A DNA stretch of 64,000 bases, taken from ZC4RG30 sp039932715. Lineage in GTDB: Bacteria; Pseudomonadota; Gammaproteobacteria; Steroidobacterales; Steroidobacteraceae. Of this stretch, positions 1-10,422 are shown piece by piece. The notes beneath the pieces are model-generated. The model was not told the DNA's origin and did no database searches. It saw only the letters and a list, made by a program, of their open reading frames with translations. Within the stretch, counting starts at the first letter, position 1. The number at the start of each line of letters is the position of its first letter. The stretch spans positions 34,842 to 98,841 of the forward strand of contig JBDTPN010000009.1 in NCBI GenBank assembly GCA_039932715.1, given 5' to 3'. Position numbers and translations under genes: made by a program.

Positions 1-2
1 GC

Positions 3-572
3 ACCGGAGCGAAGCGGCTGTATGCCACCGGACTGCGCAATCCCAACGGCCTGGCCTGGGAGCCGTCTACTGGAGTGCTGTGGGTGGTGGCCAATGAGCG
101 TGATGAACTGGGCAACGATCTGGTGCCAGATTACCTGACCTCAGTGAAGGACGGAGCGTTTTACGGTTGGCCCTACAGCTATTACGGGCAGCACGTCGAC
201 GCAAGGGTCAAGCCGCAGAACGCCGCTCTGGTCGCATCCGCAATTGCCCCTGATTTCGCGCTGGGTGCCCACGTCGCCGCGCTGGGCCTGGTAGCTGCAC
301 AGCACACGGCACTGCCCGCGCCATTCATGAACGGCATGTTCATCGGCGAGCACGGATCCTGGAATCGCAAGCCAATGAGCGGTTACAAGGTGGTGTTCGT
401 GCCATTTGTGAAGGGCACGCCCGCTGCCTTGCCCATGGATGTCTTGACCGGGTTCATAGGCCGCACAGGTGAAGCCTGGGGGCGTCCGGTTGGCGTGGCG
501 CTGGACAAGCGCGGTGCCCTGCTGGTTGCAGATGATGTCGGCAACACGGTATGGCGCGCCGCGTCCCGGTGA
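3..572 (+). CDS. PQQ-dependent sugar (sorbosone/glucose) dehydrogenase-like protein, C-terminal part
   Basis: The gene enters from the left edge; about 189 C-terminal residues are visible, ending at TGA 570-572. LRNPNGLAWEP, ANERDELGNDLVPDYL and YGWPYSYYGQH are typical of the beta-propeller of soluble PQQ glucose/sorbosone dehydrogenases. The end (RPVGVALDKRGALLVADD) is the last propeller blade. Family members are usually periplasmic and oxidise sugars or aldoses with PQQ; the signal peptide and most of the cofactor site lie outside the window. The next gene starts 11 nt downstream on the same strand, so the two are probably co-transcribed. The exact substrate cannot be read from this fragment. 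Confidence 0.8.
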   Translation, partial: TGAKRLYATGLRNPNGLAWEPSTGVLWVVANERDELGNDLVPDYLTSVKDGAFYGWPYSYYGQHVDARVKPQNAALVASAIAPDFALGAHVAALGLVAAQHTALPAPFMNGMFIGEHGSWNRKPMSGYKVVFVPFVKGTPAALPMDVLTGFIGRTGEAWGRPVGVALDKRGALLVADDVGNTVWRAASR

Positions 573-582
573 AGCGTTTCGC

Positions 583-3500
583 ATGCTGACCTCTGCCGAC
601 GATCAAGCAACAGAAGGCGAACTGTGGGATGTCGAAAGACTGGAGCGCCACGGCCGCTTCCTGGCCGAGAGCAGCAGTGCGTTCATGGACACCGGGCGAC
701 TGGATCTTACCGGTCGTCTCAAGCTCAATGCGCAAGCACTGGAATCAGCTTACGAAACCATCGTTACTGCGCTGCGGGCAGGGCGTGCCATCACTCCTGC
801 AGCCGAGTGGATCGTGGACAACTTCCACGTGGTCACCGAGCAACTCAGCGATATTCCGCTGCGGCTTACAGTCAAGCTCTGGCGCGACCTGCCGGCGGCA
901 GACCATAAGGACGCGGGCGGTTGGCCACGCATATTGCATATCGCGCTCGAATACCTGCGACACACGCTGTGGCAATTCAACCCGGATAGTTTGAGCCGCC
1001 TGCTTGCGGGGTATCAGGAAGTCGCCCCGCTGCGGATGCGGGAGCTGTGGGCGCTGTATCCCATCCTGCGCATCGCCTTGATCGATGAGTTGCGCCGCGT
1101 CGCAGTCCGGGTAGAGGACTCACTGGCCGCGCGTGCCGCGGCCGATGCAGCGGCCGATTCGATAGTGTACGGAGAGGGTCCGGAAAAACTGGAACTGGAC
1201 CTGCTGTCCCCGCCACAAGTCGAAGGCAGGTTCATTGGCCCCTACATTGTCCAGCTCGCGCACCGACTGCAGAGCATGGGAGAACGTGGACGGCCGCTGC
1301 TCGATGAACTTTCGACAGAACTGGCCAAACGCGGTACCACCATTGACGATTTCATCCAGCGCCAGCACGCCCGGCGCAGTGCCAGCAACCTGGCGGCGCG
1401 CAACATCATCACCAGCCTGCGCACGCTGACATCATTCAATTGGCGTTCGCTGTTTGAAAATGCATCGCAGGTGGAATTGGCCTTGCGTCAGCAGCCCTCG
1501 TACACAGCCTGTGATCGACGCACGCGGGACCGATACCGCAACTGCATCGAGGAACTGGCCACTGCGACCATGCAGGATGAACTGGCCATCACGCGCCAGA
1601 CGCTGGTTCTGCTCGACGGCGCCGATCTAGGCAGCTGGTTGATCGGACCCTGCCGGCCGCAGTTGGAGGCGGCGCTCGAATTTCCAATGTCCGTCGCGCA
1701 CCGCCTGAAGCGTTGGTCCATCCGGCATTCCCATGGGTTGTACCTCAGCAGCGCAGCTGCGCTGACGTTGGCACTGACGGCAGTGGCCGTGTACGCGGGC
1801 GCCGCCTGGCAAGGTATGCCGCATCCTTCCATCCTGGTGCTGGTGTTGCTGGCCATGTTCCCTCTCTCGGAAGTCGCGCTTGGCTGGCTCAACCGCCAAT
1901 GGTTGCGGGCCTTTCCAGCGCGACACCTGCCACGCCTCGCGCTGGAAGCTGGCCTGGAACCGGGCATGAAGACACTGGTGGTGGTGCCCACCCTGCTGCG
2001 CTCCACTGCAGATGCGCGCGCCGCATGCCGCCAGCTGCACGTACATGCATTGGCGAATCCCGATGCGCACATGTATTTCGCGTTGCTTACAGATTGGGCC
2101 GACAGCGCGACGCAGAGCGCCCCCGATGACGAACTGATCCTGCAGGCCGCACGCGACGGGATCGCCGCCCTCAACGCGCAGCGCGGCCAGTCCGAGGCAA
2201 ACGGAGAGCCCAAATTCTTCCTGCTGCACCGACGTCGCCAATGGAACGATCGCGAGCGGTGTTACATGGGATGGGAGCGCAAGCGAGGCAAGCTGGAGGA
2301 ATTGAACCGGCTGCTGACAGGACACGGGTCCACCAGTTTCCTTGAGCAGGAGGGCATACCGCTGCCGCCCGCGGACATTCGCTACGTACTGACAGTGGAT
2401 GCAGACACCCGCGTGCCCTTGGGATGCATCAAGGATCTCGTGGGTATCGCTGCACATCCGCTCAATCGGCCAGTGGTGTCCGCACAACGGCGGGTGGTGC
2501 GCGGTTACGGCGTGCTGCAACCACGTATCACGCCGCTGCTGCCAGGTCCTGAAGAACGCTCGCTGTACCGGGAGATAGTGACCAGCGGCAGCGGCGTGGA
2601 TCCCTACGCTGCTGCGATCTCCGACCTCAACCAGGACGTGTTTGGCGAAGGGCTGTTCACCGGCAAGGGGCTTTACGATGTCCACGCATGGGAGCAGGCG
2701 CTGAAGGATCGCGTTCCCCCCAATGCCATGCTCAGCCATGATTTGTTTGAAGGGCTGTTCGCCCGCTGCGCGCTGGTCACGGACATAGAGCTGTTCGAAG
2801 ACTTTCCATCGCATTCCGAAGTGGCCGCTGCCCGCTCGCACCGCTGGATCCGCGGTGATTGGCAGTTACTCCCGTGGATAGTGGGTCTGCGGGGTGGGTT
2901 GCCGCCGCTGGGCAGATGGAAAATGCTCGACAACCTGCGCAGATCGTTGCTCGCCCCGTGTTGCGTTGCATTGCTGATTGCGGCGTATGCCATTCGCGGA
3001 TCCAGCCCGCTGGTGTGGTTGATTGCAGTCATGTTGCCGTGGCTGTGGCCTGCGTTGAGCGTTGCATTCGGCCGCCTTGTGCGCACACCCGCGGCCATTT
3101 CGCGGCGCACGCATTTGCGCATCCTGGTTGCCGATGCGGGCGAAGACCTGGCGCGTGCTGCGGTGTCGCTTGCTTTGTTGGCGCAAAACGCCTGGCTTAG
3201 CGTCGATGCCATCTCGCGCGCATTGTTCAGGTTGGCGATTTCGAAGCGCCGCATGCTCGAGTGGGTCACTGCCGCACAGTCGAAGGCCAGCCGTGGCACG
3301 GCGCTGGCCAGTTTCGCCTGGCCGCTCAAGAGTGCCAGTATCGTAATTGTCGCGGCCGTCGCTGCGCTGATGGCGACGAATCCGCCGGCGCTGGTCGCCG
3401 CTGCGCCGATGCTGTTGCTCTGGTGGCTCTCGCCCCTGTTGGCGCAATTCCTGAGCCGGCCCCTGGATACCCAGAGTCGCGAGCTGGAGATGCCGGAGCA

Positions 3501-6500
3501 GGTGGCAAGTGAATTGCGGGGCGTTGCGCGCCTGACCTGGAAGTACTTCGAGAAATTCGTCACCGCCGAGGATCACTTCCTGCCGCCGGACAACTACCAG
3601 GAGGATCCGGTGCCGGTGATTGCACACCGCAGTTCGCCCACTAACATCGGCCTGTACCTGCTTTCAACCGTGGCGGCGCGCGACTTCGGATGGCTGAGCC
3701 TGCACGAACTCGCCCAGCGGCTGTCCGCCACGTTCTCGACACTCGAGAAGCTGGAGCGATTCGAAGGCCATTTCCTCAACTGGTATGACACCCGAACCCT
3801 GCTGCCGCTGTTGCCATGCTATGTGTCCACCGTGGACAGCGGCAACCTGGCTGGCCACCTGTTGACGTTGCGCCGGGCCTGCATGGAACTGCCTTGCGCA
3901 CCTTACCTTGCGCGACGCGCGCTTTCCGCGCCGCTGGATGCCATCGTCAATTGTCGCAAGGCCCTGGCGGCAACTGGTCCAGCAGGGCTGGAATTCGCGG
4001 ATGTGCGCGGCAGGTTGTTCGACGGATTAAGCGACTTGCAATTGATTCTGAATGGCGATGCAGCGACCCTGGGCGAAGCCCGCGCCATTTTCCAGGCAGC
4101 GACATTGCAGCTCAGCCGCCTGATCGACACGGTTCCACCTTCAATGCCGGCAGACGTGAGCGGTTGGTTGCAGCAGGCGAGCCGGGACATCGAATCGCAC
4201 CTGCTGGAGTTGCAGAAAGCGGGACCCGCGGCATCCGCGTTATCCCGCAATGCGTCGCTGCAGCAGCTGGCGGCAGTGGCCGGTGCTGATGAGCATTGTC
4301 TTGCCCTGGTTGCGGCGCTGGATCAGGTGGCCGCGCAGTGCCAGAGGCTGGTGGCCGACATGTCATTCAGTTTCCTGTTCGATCGCGAGCGCGGGCTGTT
4401 CTCCATAGGCTATCGGGTAGCTGATCGAAAATTGGACAGCAGCTACTACGACCTGCTGGCTTCCGAGGCCAGGCTTGCCAGCCTGGTTGCCATCGCCAAG
4501 GGCGATGTGCCGCGCTCGCATTGGTTCCGGCTGGGGCGTCGGCTCACGGGTGGTCGGCGCCGACCGGTGCTCGCATCGTGGTCAGGATCCATGTTTGAGT
4601 ACTTGATGCCGTCGCTGGTAATGCAGGAGCCGCGTCTGAGCCTGCTCGACCAGACCAACGGCCGCGCAGTGCGACAGCAGATCAGTTACGGGGAACGACA
4701 CCGGCTGCCCTGGGGTATATCCGAGTCGGCGTACAACGTGCGTGATCGTGAGTTCACTTATCAATACTCGAGCTTCGGCTTGCCATCGCTGGGTCTCAAG
4801 CGCGGTCTGGCGGCGGACTATGTGGTTGCCCCCTACGCCTCCGCGCTGGCAGCCATGTATCGACCGGTGGAGGCGTATCGCAACCTGCGCGAAATTGCCC
4901 GCAGGTCGGGCCAGGGGGAATACGGCTTCTACGAGGCACTGGATTTCACTGCTGCACGCATTCCGGAAGGCAAGTCGGTGGCCGTGGTGCGCGCCTACAT
5001 GGCGCACCATCAGGGCATGAGCCTGGTCGCGCTGGACAATGTGCTGCAGGACCGCATCATGCAGAGGCGCTTCCATGCTGAGCCGCGCATCACGGCTGCA
5101 GACCTGCTGTTGCAGGAACGCGGCATCCGCTTCGTTGAAGCTCCTGAACTGATTGAGGCCGACGTGCCGGTGTCCCAGGGCGTTGACCAGACGCTGGAAG
5201 TCTCGCGCACGGTGGTAGGTCACAGCTCCCCCACACCGCTGATGCACCTGCTGTCCAACCGCACCTATTCGGTGATGGTCACTGACTCCGGTGGCGGCTA
5301 CAGCAGCTGCCGCTCCAGGGCTGTGACCCGTTGGCGCGAAGATGCAACGCAGGACTCCTGGGGCAGCTTCATCTATCTCTATGACCTGGAATACGAAAAG
5401 CTCTGGTCGGCTGGTTTCCAGCCCACGGCGGTAACTCCGGACGAGTATCACGTGCACTTCAATGAGGAGAACGTGATCATCGCGCGCCGCGACGGCGTGC
5501 TGCGCACGACGCTGGCGGTGATCGTGGCCACGGCCGATGATGGCGAGCTGCGCCGGATCACGCTGCAGAATGACAGCTCGCGGCCGCGCGAGGTCGAGGT
5601 CACTTCTTTCGCGGAAATTGTGCTGGCGCCGCAGGCAGCGGATGTCGCACACCCTGGCTTCTCCAACCTGTTCATACAGACGGAGTTCATTGCACATGCG
5701 GGCGCACTGCTGGCAACCCGCCGACCACGCAGTGATCGCGAAGCACCGGTCTGGGCCATGCATGTCATCGCGGGATCCGGTGATCCACCTGCCGGCCTGC
5801 AATATGAGACGGACCGAAGGCAATTTCTGGGGCGTGGCAACAGTGTCCGAAATCCACAAGTCATGCGCGGCGCGAAGTCCCTTTCCAACACCGTTGGGAA
5901 TGTGCTTGATCCTGCTTTCAGCTTGCGCACCAGCGTGGTTGTGCCAGCCAGGGGCAGTATCAGCGTGACCTTCGCCACATTCATCGCCACTTCCCGTGAA
6001 CACGCACTGGAGCTGGTAGAGAAATACCGGACCCCGGCCCTTTTTGAACACGTGTCGGAAGCGGCCTGGACCTTTGCCCGCGCCGAACTCTATTACCTGC
6101 AGAGCAGCCTCAGCGAGGCAATGCTGTTTCAGACTCTGGCATCACACCTGCTGGTCGCCACGCCGCAGCTGCGAGCCGCTGCCGGCATCGGCGCCAACAC
6201 GCTGGACGTGCCACATCTGTGGCGGTTCTCGATTTCCGGCGATCGTCCCATCCTGCTGATTCGCTGTCACAGCCAGGACGACATGGGATTCATCCAGCAG
6301 TGCCTGCGTGCCCAGGAATACCTGCGCATGAAGCGGCTGGTGATCGACGTGGTGATTCTCAATGAGCGCCGGCATTCCTATATCCAGGACCTGCAACACG
6401 CCATAGAGCGCATCGCGCGGGCCTTCACTCCGCAGTCTGGCGAAGCCGAAGACCGGGGAGGAATCTATCCGGTGGCAATCACCGCCATGACGGATGCCGA

Positions 6501-9045
6501 ACGCATACTCCTTTTAACCATGGCCCGGGTAGTGCTTGAACCGACGCTGGGAAGTCTTGCCGAGCAGCTGCATCGGCCACCGGCAACCCGTTCAGCCCAG
6601 GCCATTGAGCCCCAACGCGAATTGCTGGAAGCGCGCGCTGCTCCTTCCGCAAGGGATACCACCAAGCTGGAGTTCTTCAACGGCTGGGGTGGATTCCAAG
6701 CAGACGGGCGCGAATACGCCATATCCCTGCCACGACCCACGCCCATGCCGTGGAGCAATGTCCTTGCCAACGAAAATTTCGGTTCATTGGTGACCGAGCG
6801 TGGCTCCATGTGCACCTGGTCGCTCAACAGTCGCGAAAACCAGCTGACCCCCTGGTCAAACGACTCGGTGTGCGACCCATCGGGCGAGGCGTTCTATCTG
6901 CTGGAAGAGGGCGAGCTCTGGAGCCCGGCAGCGCAGCCCATCGCGCGCCAGGGCGCGCAATTCGATGTGGTGCATGGGCAGGGATACAGCCGGTTCGAAG
7001 GCTCCTTCAACGCAATCGGCAGCAGCCTGACGGTATTCGTTGCCGCAGAGGATCCGCTGAAGTTATGCAGGTTGAGTGTCACCAACCATTCTGCCCAGGC
7101 GCGGCAAATCACCGTGATCTCCTATGTTGAGTGGGCTTTGGGCGCCACGCGGGCGGGCCCCACGCACAACGTGATCACCCGCATGGACGCCGAGACAGGT
7201 GCCCAATTTGCCAGCAATCCGGCGTTGCCGGATTTCGGCTCGCGGGTTGCGTTCTGCGATCTGGGCGGAAGACAACAACACAGCACCGACAGCAGGCATG
7301 AGTTCCTGGGTCGCAATGGAACGCTGGCGGCGCCGGGCGGCGCCAGGTCGTTCGCCGCGTGGGCAGAACGCAGTGGCGGAGCGCAGGATCCTTGCTGCGC
7401 CTTCGCGGTGACCCTGGATCTGCAGCCAGGAGCATCGCAGGAATTGCTTTTCGTACTGGGCCAGGCAGAAGACGAAACGGCGGCCCGGGCGTTGATACGC
7501 AAGTATCGTGCCCTGGATCCCGGCATCGCATTGACCAGAGTCGAGGCCCGCTGGAACCAGATGCTGGGAGCCATCCAGATCAAAACCCCAGATCGGGCAC
7601 TGGACCTGCTGTTCAATCGCTGGCTGCTATACCAGACCGCAGGTTGTCGCATCTGGGGGCGAGCTGCCTTCTACCAGGCGGGCGGCGCATTCGGGTTCAG
7701 GGATCAGCTGCAGGATGGCATGGCCCTGACGCTGTGTGCGCCCGCGCAAGTGCGCGCACACCTGTTGCGCTGCGCCGCGCGCCAGTTCCTTGAAGGAGAC
7801 GTGCAGCATTGGTGGCATCCTCCCAGTGGTCGCGGCGTGCGCACGCACTTTTCGGATGATCGCGTGTGGCTGCCTTTTGCCGTACATCAGTACATCGAGT
7901 CCACCGGCGACGCCGCGGTGCTGGACGAAATCATTCCCTTCATCGAAGGGCCGGCGCTGCCGCTGGACCGCGAGGATGCGCACTACGTTCCCGTGATTTC
8001 GCACACCCAGGCCAGCCTGTTTGAGCACTGCGCGCGCGCCATCGACATCAGTTTGAAAGTGGGCGTGCACGAATTGCCCCTGATGGGAGGAGGAGACTGG
8101 AACGATGGCATGAACCGCGTGGGCCACGAAGGACGCGGTGAAAGTGTCTGGCTGGGCTGGTTCCTCATCACTGCGCTGCGACAGTTCCAGCCTATTGCGG
8201 CGGCACGTGGCGACAATGATCGCGCGCTGCGTTGGCATGAGGCCATCGAAGGCTTGACCCGCGCCTGCGACGCGGCCTGGGACGGGAAATGGTATCGACG
8301 AGCCTATTTCGACGACGGTACACCCCTGGGGTCGGTGTCGAACACGGAATGCCGCATCGATTCGCTGGCGCAGAGCTGGGCAGTCCTTTCCGGCGCGGCG
8401 CAACCGGCGCGCGCCCGCATTGCCATGGCTTCTCTTCAGGAGCACCTGGTGCGTCGTGACGAAGGGCTGGTGCTGCTGTTCGAACCGCCATTCGATGTGG
8501 CACCCATGGACCCCGGCTATATCAAGGGGTACCTGCCGGGCCTGCGCGAAAACGGAGGTCAATATACGCACGCGGCCATCTGGACGCTGATGGCGCAGGC
8601 AGCCCTCAAGGATCATGCAGGCGTTGGGCAATTGCTGGAGATGCTCAATCCGATCAGGCGCAGCGCCACGCAGGAGGGCGCGGACAAATACCGTGTCGAG
8701 CCCTATGTAGTAGCGGCCGACATCTATTCCGGTGGCGAGCTGTCGCAGCGCGGTGGATGGACCTGGTACACCGGGGCGGCGGGCTGGTTTTATCGCGCGA
8801 TACTGGAGTCCGTGCTGGGAGTGAAAATCACAGCACATGCACTGAGCTTGGATCCGTGCGTGCCACCGGGGTGGGACAGCTTCGAAGTGGCGATCAGACT
8901 TTCAGACGTCGACTATGTGGTGCAGATGCAGCGCGGCGCCGCCGGGGAGAGCCAACTGCTATTTGATGGCGCTCGCATGACAGGAAACACTGTGCCCCTG
9001 TTGCGCGACGGTCAGCGCCACACCATAAGACTGGTCATCGAATGA
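583..9045 (+). CDS. ndvB: Cyclic beta-1,2-glucan synthase (NdvB/ChvB/Cgs-like)
   Basis: About 2820 residues, close to the known length of Cgs/NdvB enzymes, which make cyclic beta-1,2-glucan from UDP-glucose at the inner membrane and export it to the periplasm. Membrane segments lie near residues 385-433, 790-830 and 917-958. Between them sits a family-84-type glycosyltransferase core: VDADTRVP near 606, HDLFEGLF near 718 and HRWIRGDW near 752. A glucoamylase-like domain follows (about 1285-1490), then carbohydrate-binding and GH94 phosphorylase-like domains with GGGDWNDGM near 2503, thought to set ring size. I start at ATG 583, just after the preceding stop. Longer in-frame starts at 469, 532 and 535 would overlap the dehydrogenase and add residues that look like out-of-frame noise. 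Confidence 0.9.
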   Translation: MLTSADDQATEGELWDVERLERHGRFLAESSSAFMDTGRLDLTGRLKLNAQALESAYETIVTALRAGRAITPAAEWIVDNFHVVTEQLSDIPLRLTVKLWRDLPAADHKDAGGWPRILHIALEYLRHTLWQFNPDSLSRLLAGYQEVAPLRMRELWALYPILRIALIDELRRVAVRVEDSLAARAAADAAADSIVYGEGPEKLELDLLSPPQVEGRFIGPYIVQLAHRLQSMGERGRPLLDELSTELAKRGTTIDDFIQRQHARRSASNLAARNIITSLRTLTSFNWRSLFENASQVELALRQQPSYTACDRRTRDRYRNCIEELATATMQDELAITRQTLVLLDGADLGSWLIGPCRPQLEAALEFPMSVAHRLKRWSIRHSHGLYLSSAAALTLALTAVAVYAGAAWQGMPHPSILVLVLLAMFPLSEVALGWLNRQWLRAFPARHLPRLALEAGLEPGMKTLVVVPTLLRSTADARAACRQLHVHALANPDAHMYFALLTDWADSATQSAPDDELILQAARDGIAALNAQRGQSEANGEPKFFLLHRRRQWNDRERCYMGWERKRGKLEELNRLLTGHGSTSFLEQEGIPLPPADIRYVLTVDADTRVPLGCIKDLVGIAAHPLNRPVVSAQRRVVRGYGVLQPRITPLLPGPEERSLYREIVTSGSGVDPYAAAISDLNQDVFGEGLFTGKGLYDVHAWEQALKDRVPPNAMLSHDLFEGLFARCALVTDIELFEDFPSHSEVAAARSHRWIRGDWQLLPWIVGLRGGLPPLGRWKMLDNLRRSLLAPCCVALLIAAYAIRGSSPLVWLIAVMLPWLWPALSVAFGRLVRTPAAISRRTHLRILVADAGEDLARAAVSLALLAQNAWLSVDAISRALFRLAISKRRMLEWVTAAQSKASRGTALASFAWPLKSASIVIVAAVAALMATNPPALVAAAPMLLLWWLSPLLAQFLSRPLDTQSRELEMPEQVASELRGVARLTWKYFEKFVTAEDHFLPPDNYQEDPVPVIAHRSSPTNIGLYLLSTVAARDFGWLSLHELAQRLSATFSTLEKLERFEGHFLNWYDTRTLLPLLPCYVSTVDSGNLAGHLLTLRRACMELPCAPYLARRALSAPLDAIVNCRKALAATGPAGLEFADVRGRLFDGLSDLQLILNGDAATLGEARAIFQAATLQLSRLIDTVPPSMPADVSGWLQQASRDIESHLLELQKAGPAASALSRNASLQQLAAVAGADEHCLALVAALDQVAAQCQRLVADMSFSFLFDRERGLFSIGYRVADRKLDSSYYDLLASEARLASLVAIAKGDVPRSHWFRLGRRLTGGRRRPVLASWSGSMFEYLMPSLVMQEPRLSLLDQTNGRAVRQQISYGERHRLPWGISESAYNVRDREFTYQYSSFGLPSLGLKRGLAADYVVAPYASALAAMYRPVEAYRNLREIARRSGQGEYGFYEALDFTAARIPEGKSVAVVRAYMAHHQGMSLVALDNVLQDRIMQRRFHAEPRITAADLLLQERGIRFVEAPELIEADVPVSQGVDQTLEVSRTVVGHSSPTPLMHLLSNRTYSVMVTDSGGGYSSCRSRAVTRWREDATQDSWGSFIYLYDLEYEKLWSAGFQPTAVTPDEYHVHFNEENVIIARRDGVLRTTLAVIVATADDGELRRITLQNDSSRPREVEVTSFAEIVLAPQAADVAHPGFSNLFIQTEFIAHAGALLATRRPRSDREAPVWAMHVIAGSGDPPAGLQYETDRRQFLGRGNSVRNPQVMRGAKSLSNTVGNVLDPAFSLRTSVVVPARGSISVTFATFIATSREHALELVEKYRTPALFEHVSEAAWTFARAELYYLQSSLSEAMLFQTLASHLLVATPQLRAAAGIGANTLDVPHLWRFSISGDRPILLIRCHSQDDMGFIQQCLRAQEYLRMKRLVIDVVILNERRHSYIQDLQHAIERIARAFTPQSGEAEDRGGIYPVAITAMTDAERILLLTMARVVLEPTLGSLAEQLHRPPATRSAQAIEPQRELLEARAAPSARDTTKLEFFNGWGGFQADGREYAISLPRPTPMPWSNVLANENFGSLVTERGSMCTWSLNSRENQLTPWSNDSVCDPSGEAFYLLEEGELWSPAAQPIARQGAQFDVVHGQGYSRFEGSFNAIGSSLTVFVAAEDPLKLCRLSVTNHSAQARQITVISYVEWALGATRAGPTHNVITRMDAETGAQFASNPALPDFGSRVAFCDLGGRQQHSTDSRHEFLGRNGTLAAPGGARSFAAWAERSGGAQDPCCAFAVTLDLQPGASQELLFVLGQAEDETAARALIRKYRALDPGIALTRVEARWNQMLGAIQIKTPDRALDLLFNRWLLYQTAGCRIWGRAAFYQAGGAFGFRDQLQDGMALTLCAPAQVRAHLLRCAARQFLEGDVQHWWHPPSGRGVRTHFSDDRVWLPFAVHQYIESTGDAAVLDEIIPFIEGPALPLDREDAHYVPVISHTQASLFEHCARAIDISLKVGVHELPLMGGGDWNDGMNRVGHEGRGESVWLGWFLITALRQFQPIAAARGDNDRALRWHEAIEGLTRACDAAWDGKWYRRAYFDDGTPLGSVSNTECRIDSLAQSWAVLSGAAQPARARIAMASLQEHLVRRDEGLVLLFEPPFDVAPMDPGYIKGYLPGLRENGGQYTHAAIWTLMAQAALKDHAGVGQLLEMLNPIRRSATQEGADKYRVEPYVVAADIYSGGELSQRGGWTWYTGAAGWFYRAILESVLGVKITAHALSLDPCVPPGWDSFEVAIRLSDVDYVVQMQRGAAGESQLLFDGARMTGNTVPLLRDGQRHTIRLVIE

Positions 9046-9159
9046 GCACGCCTGCGCCACGTCGCTGGAGGGTATGACGAAGTGGGCTAGGGCGGGCATC
9101 GAAACGAGGGAGGCGACTGTGAGCGGGACTCCGAGCAGCCAGATCAGGAACAATTTCAT
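8959..9159 (-). CDS. Small membrane or secreted peptide, LLGVP type
   Basis: A 66-codon frame opens at ATG 9159 behind a strong Shine-Dalgarno (GGAGGCGCCC directly before the ATG). The first 21 residues (MKLFLIWLLGVPLTVASLVS...) form one hydrophobic helix, and PALA could be a signal-peptidase site. The second half runs antisense to the 3' end of ndvB and has no protein character, so the functional part may be only the N-terminus. It resembles the 24-residue peptide at 54276-54350: both have K/R at position 2 and LLGVP at residues 8-12. No function known to me. The RBS and the match support it; the antisense tail is a reason for doubt. Confidence 0.45.
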   Translation of the reverse strand: MKLFLIWLLGVPLTVASLVSMPALAHFVIPSSDVAQACSFDDQSYGVALTVAQQGHSVSCHASAIK

Positions 9160-9279
9160 GGGCGCCTCCGTATATGGCCCCATTATCTTTGTTAGCGGTT
9201 ATGACAAATATAGGACGCCATCGCTTGTGGTCCTCTCCACTCAACCTACAGCATGTAAGCGGAATCTGACACGCGCAGA

Positions 9280-10422
9280 TCAGAACTTTCGATTAAACGA
9301 GAACAGCTGCGCATCCACGTCGCCTTCGCCGCTGATCAGGCCGCGCAGCACCTGGGCAGCCAGCATGGAGAACGTAATCCCGTTCCCGCCATACCCCATC
9401 ACTGCATAGCAACGGGGCATCCGCGGCACCGTCCCTATGGTGGGGGCGCCGGAGGGGCTGCTCCCGAAGCTGCCTGCCCAGGAATATTGGGCGCGGGTGT
9501 CAATGCCAGGCAGCAGCCTGGCCAACTTGCGCTGGATGGCCGCTATCTTTGTCGGCAACAGCTCATCGCGGTGCTGCGTGTCCTTGAAGGCTTCATCTTC
9601 GCCGCCGCAGATCACACGGCCTTCAGGCGTCATGCGCATGTAGAGATAGGGATCAGACGCTTCCCACATCAGGCAACTGGAGGGCCAGCCGGCCTGCGGC
9701 CGAGTGGCCATGACCCACGTCGACGCAATCGAATGGCGATTGGCAGGAACGTGTTGGGGGATTTCGTAGCCCGTCGCAAACACCAGGTGTCGCGCCTTCA
9801 CTGTGGGTCCGTGTTCAAGTTGTGCCAATACCCAATGTTTTCCGGGCTCAACCTTCAACACCTTGGCATTGGGGTGCAGGGTGGCCCCTCCGTCAATGGC
9901 GTAGCGCAGAAATCCGGCAGCCAGCAGCCGCGGCTCCGCGGACGCGTTGCCGAAGCCCAGAAGCCCGCAACGCCGCACAATGCCGTAACGGTTTGCCACC
10001 TGTCTGCGTGACAACATTTGCACTTCGAAACCCGCGCTGCGTCGAGCGTGCGCTTCGGCTTCCAGGCCGCCCCCATCCAGGCGATTGCCTTCGAGATATA
10101 AGGAGTCCCGGTCCTCAAACTGCGCTTTGATACCCAGGTGCATGGATCGCTGGCGCAAGGCATCCAGTGCCAGACGCGAGCGGCGCCAGATACGTAGCGC
10201 CTTGTCCATGCCAATTCGCTGGATCAGTTGTTGCAGGGGTACGTCCAGATCATATTGCAGCAGGGCCGTGGAGGCCGTTGTAGCGCCTGCCAGCGGCCGG
10301 GCCTTGTCCACGATTGTCACCTTGAGCCCGGCGGCCACCAATGATTCGGCAACCAGCGCCCCTGACACTCCCGCACCCACCACCACCACATCGGTGGTCA
10401 AATCACGGCGAATGGCGGTCAT
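9280..10422 (-). CDS. FAD-dependent oxidoreductase, DAO (DadA/glycine oxidase-like) family
   Basis: 380 residues from ATG 10422. An N-terminal Rossmann dinucleotide-binding motif (VVVGAGVSGALVAESL, about residues 11-28) is followed by ASTALLQYDLDVPL and ends with GYGGNGITFSMLAAQVL, the C-terminal FAD-contact region of the D-amino-acid oxidase fold. Such enzymes oxidise amino-group substrates such as D-amino acids, glycine or gamma-glutamyl-putrescine with FAD; the substrate here is not evident. A longer in-frame start at 10515 adds 31 residues unlike the family, so I prefer 10422. No catalytic partner lies next to it, and the neighbouring small gene is divergent. Confidence 0.8.
   Translation of the reverse strand: MTAIRRDLTTDVVVVGAGVSGALVAESLVAAGLKVTIVDKARPLAGATTASTALLQYDLDVPLQQLIQRIGMDKALRIWRRSRLALDALRQRSMHLGIKAQFEDRDSLYLEGNRLDGGGLEAEAHARRSAGFEVQMLSRRQVANRYGIVRRCGLLGFGNASAEPRLLAAGFLRYAIDGGATLHPNAKVLKVEPGKHWVLAQLEHGPTVKARHLVFATGYEIPQHVPANRHSIASTWVMATRPQAGWPSSCLMWEASDPYLYMRMTPEGRVICGGEDEAFKDTQHRDELLPTKIAAIQRKLARLLPGIDTRAQYSWAGSFGSSPSGAPTIGTVPRMPRCYAVMGYGGNGITFSMLAAQVLRGLISGEGDVDAQLFSFNRKF

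Noticed and set aside
1627..2841. Long open frame on the minus strand (404 codons) inside the glucan synthase
   Set aside because: Antisense shadow of a high-GC gene; the sequence has His/Arg/Gln-rich composition and no family features.
4582..6051. 489-codon minus-strand frame
   Set aside because: Lies wholly antisense to the glucan synthase coding sequence, which has clear domains; no signal of its own.
9210..9225. ATAGG-ACGCCA-TCGCT upstream of the small peptide at 9159
   Set aside because: One arm is poor; not counted as a palindrome site.
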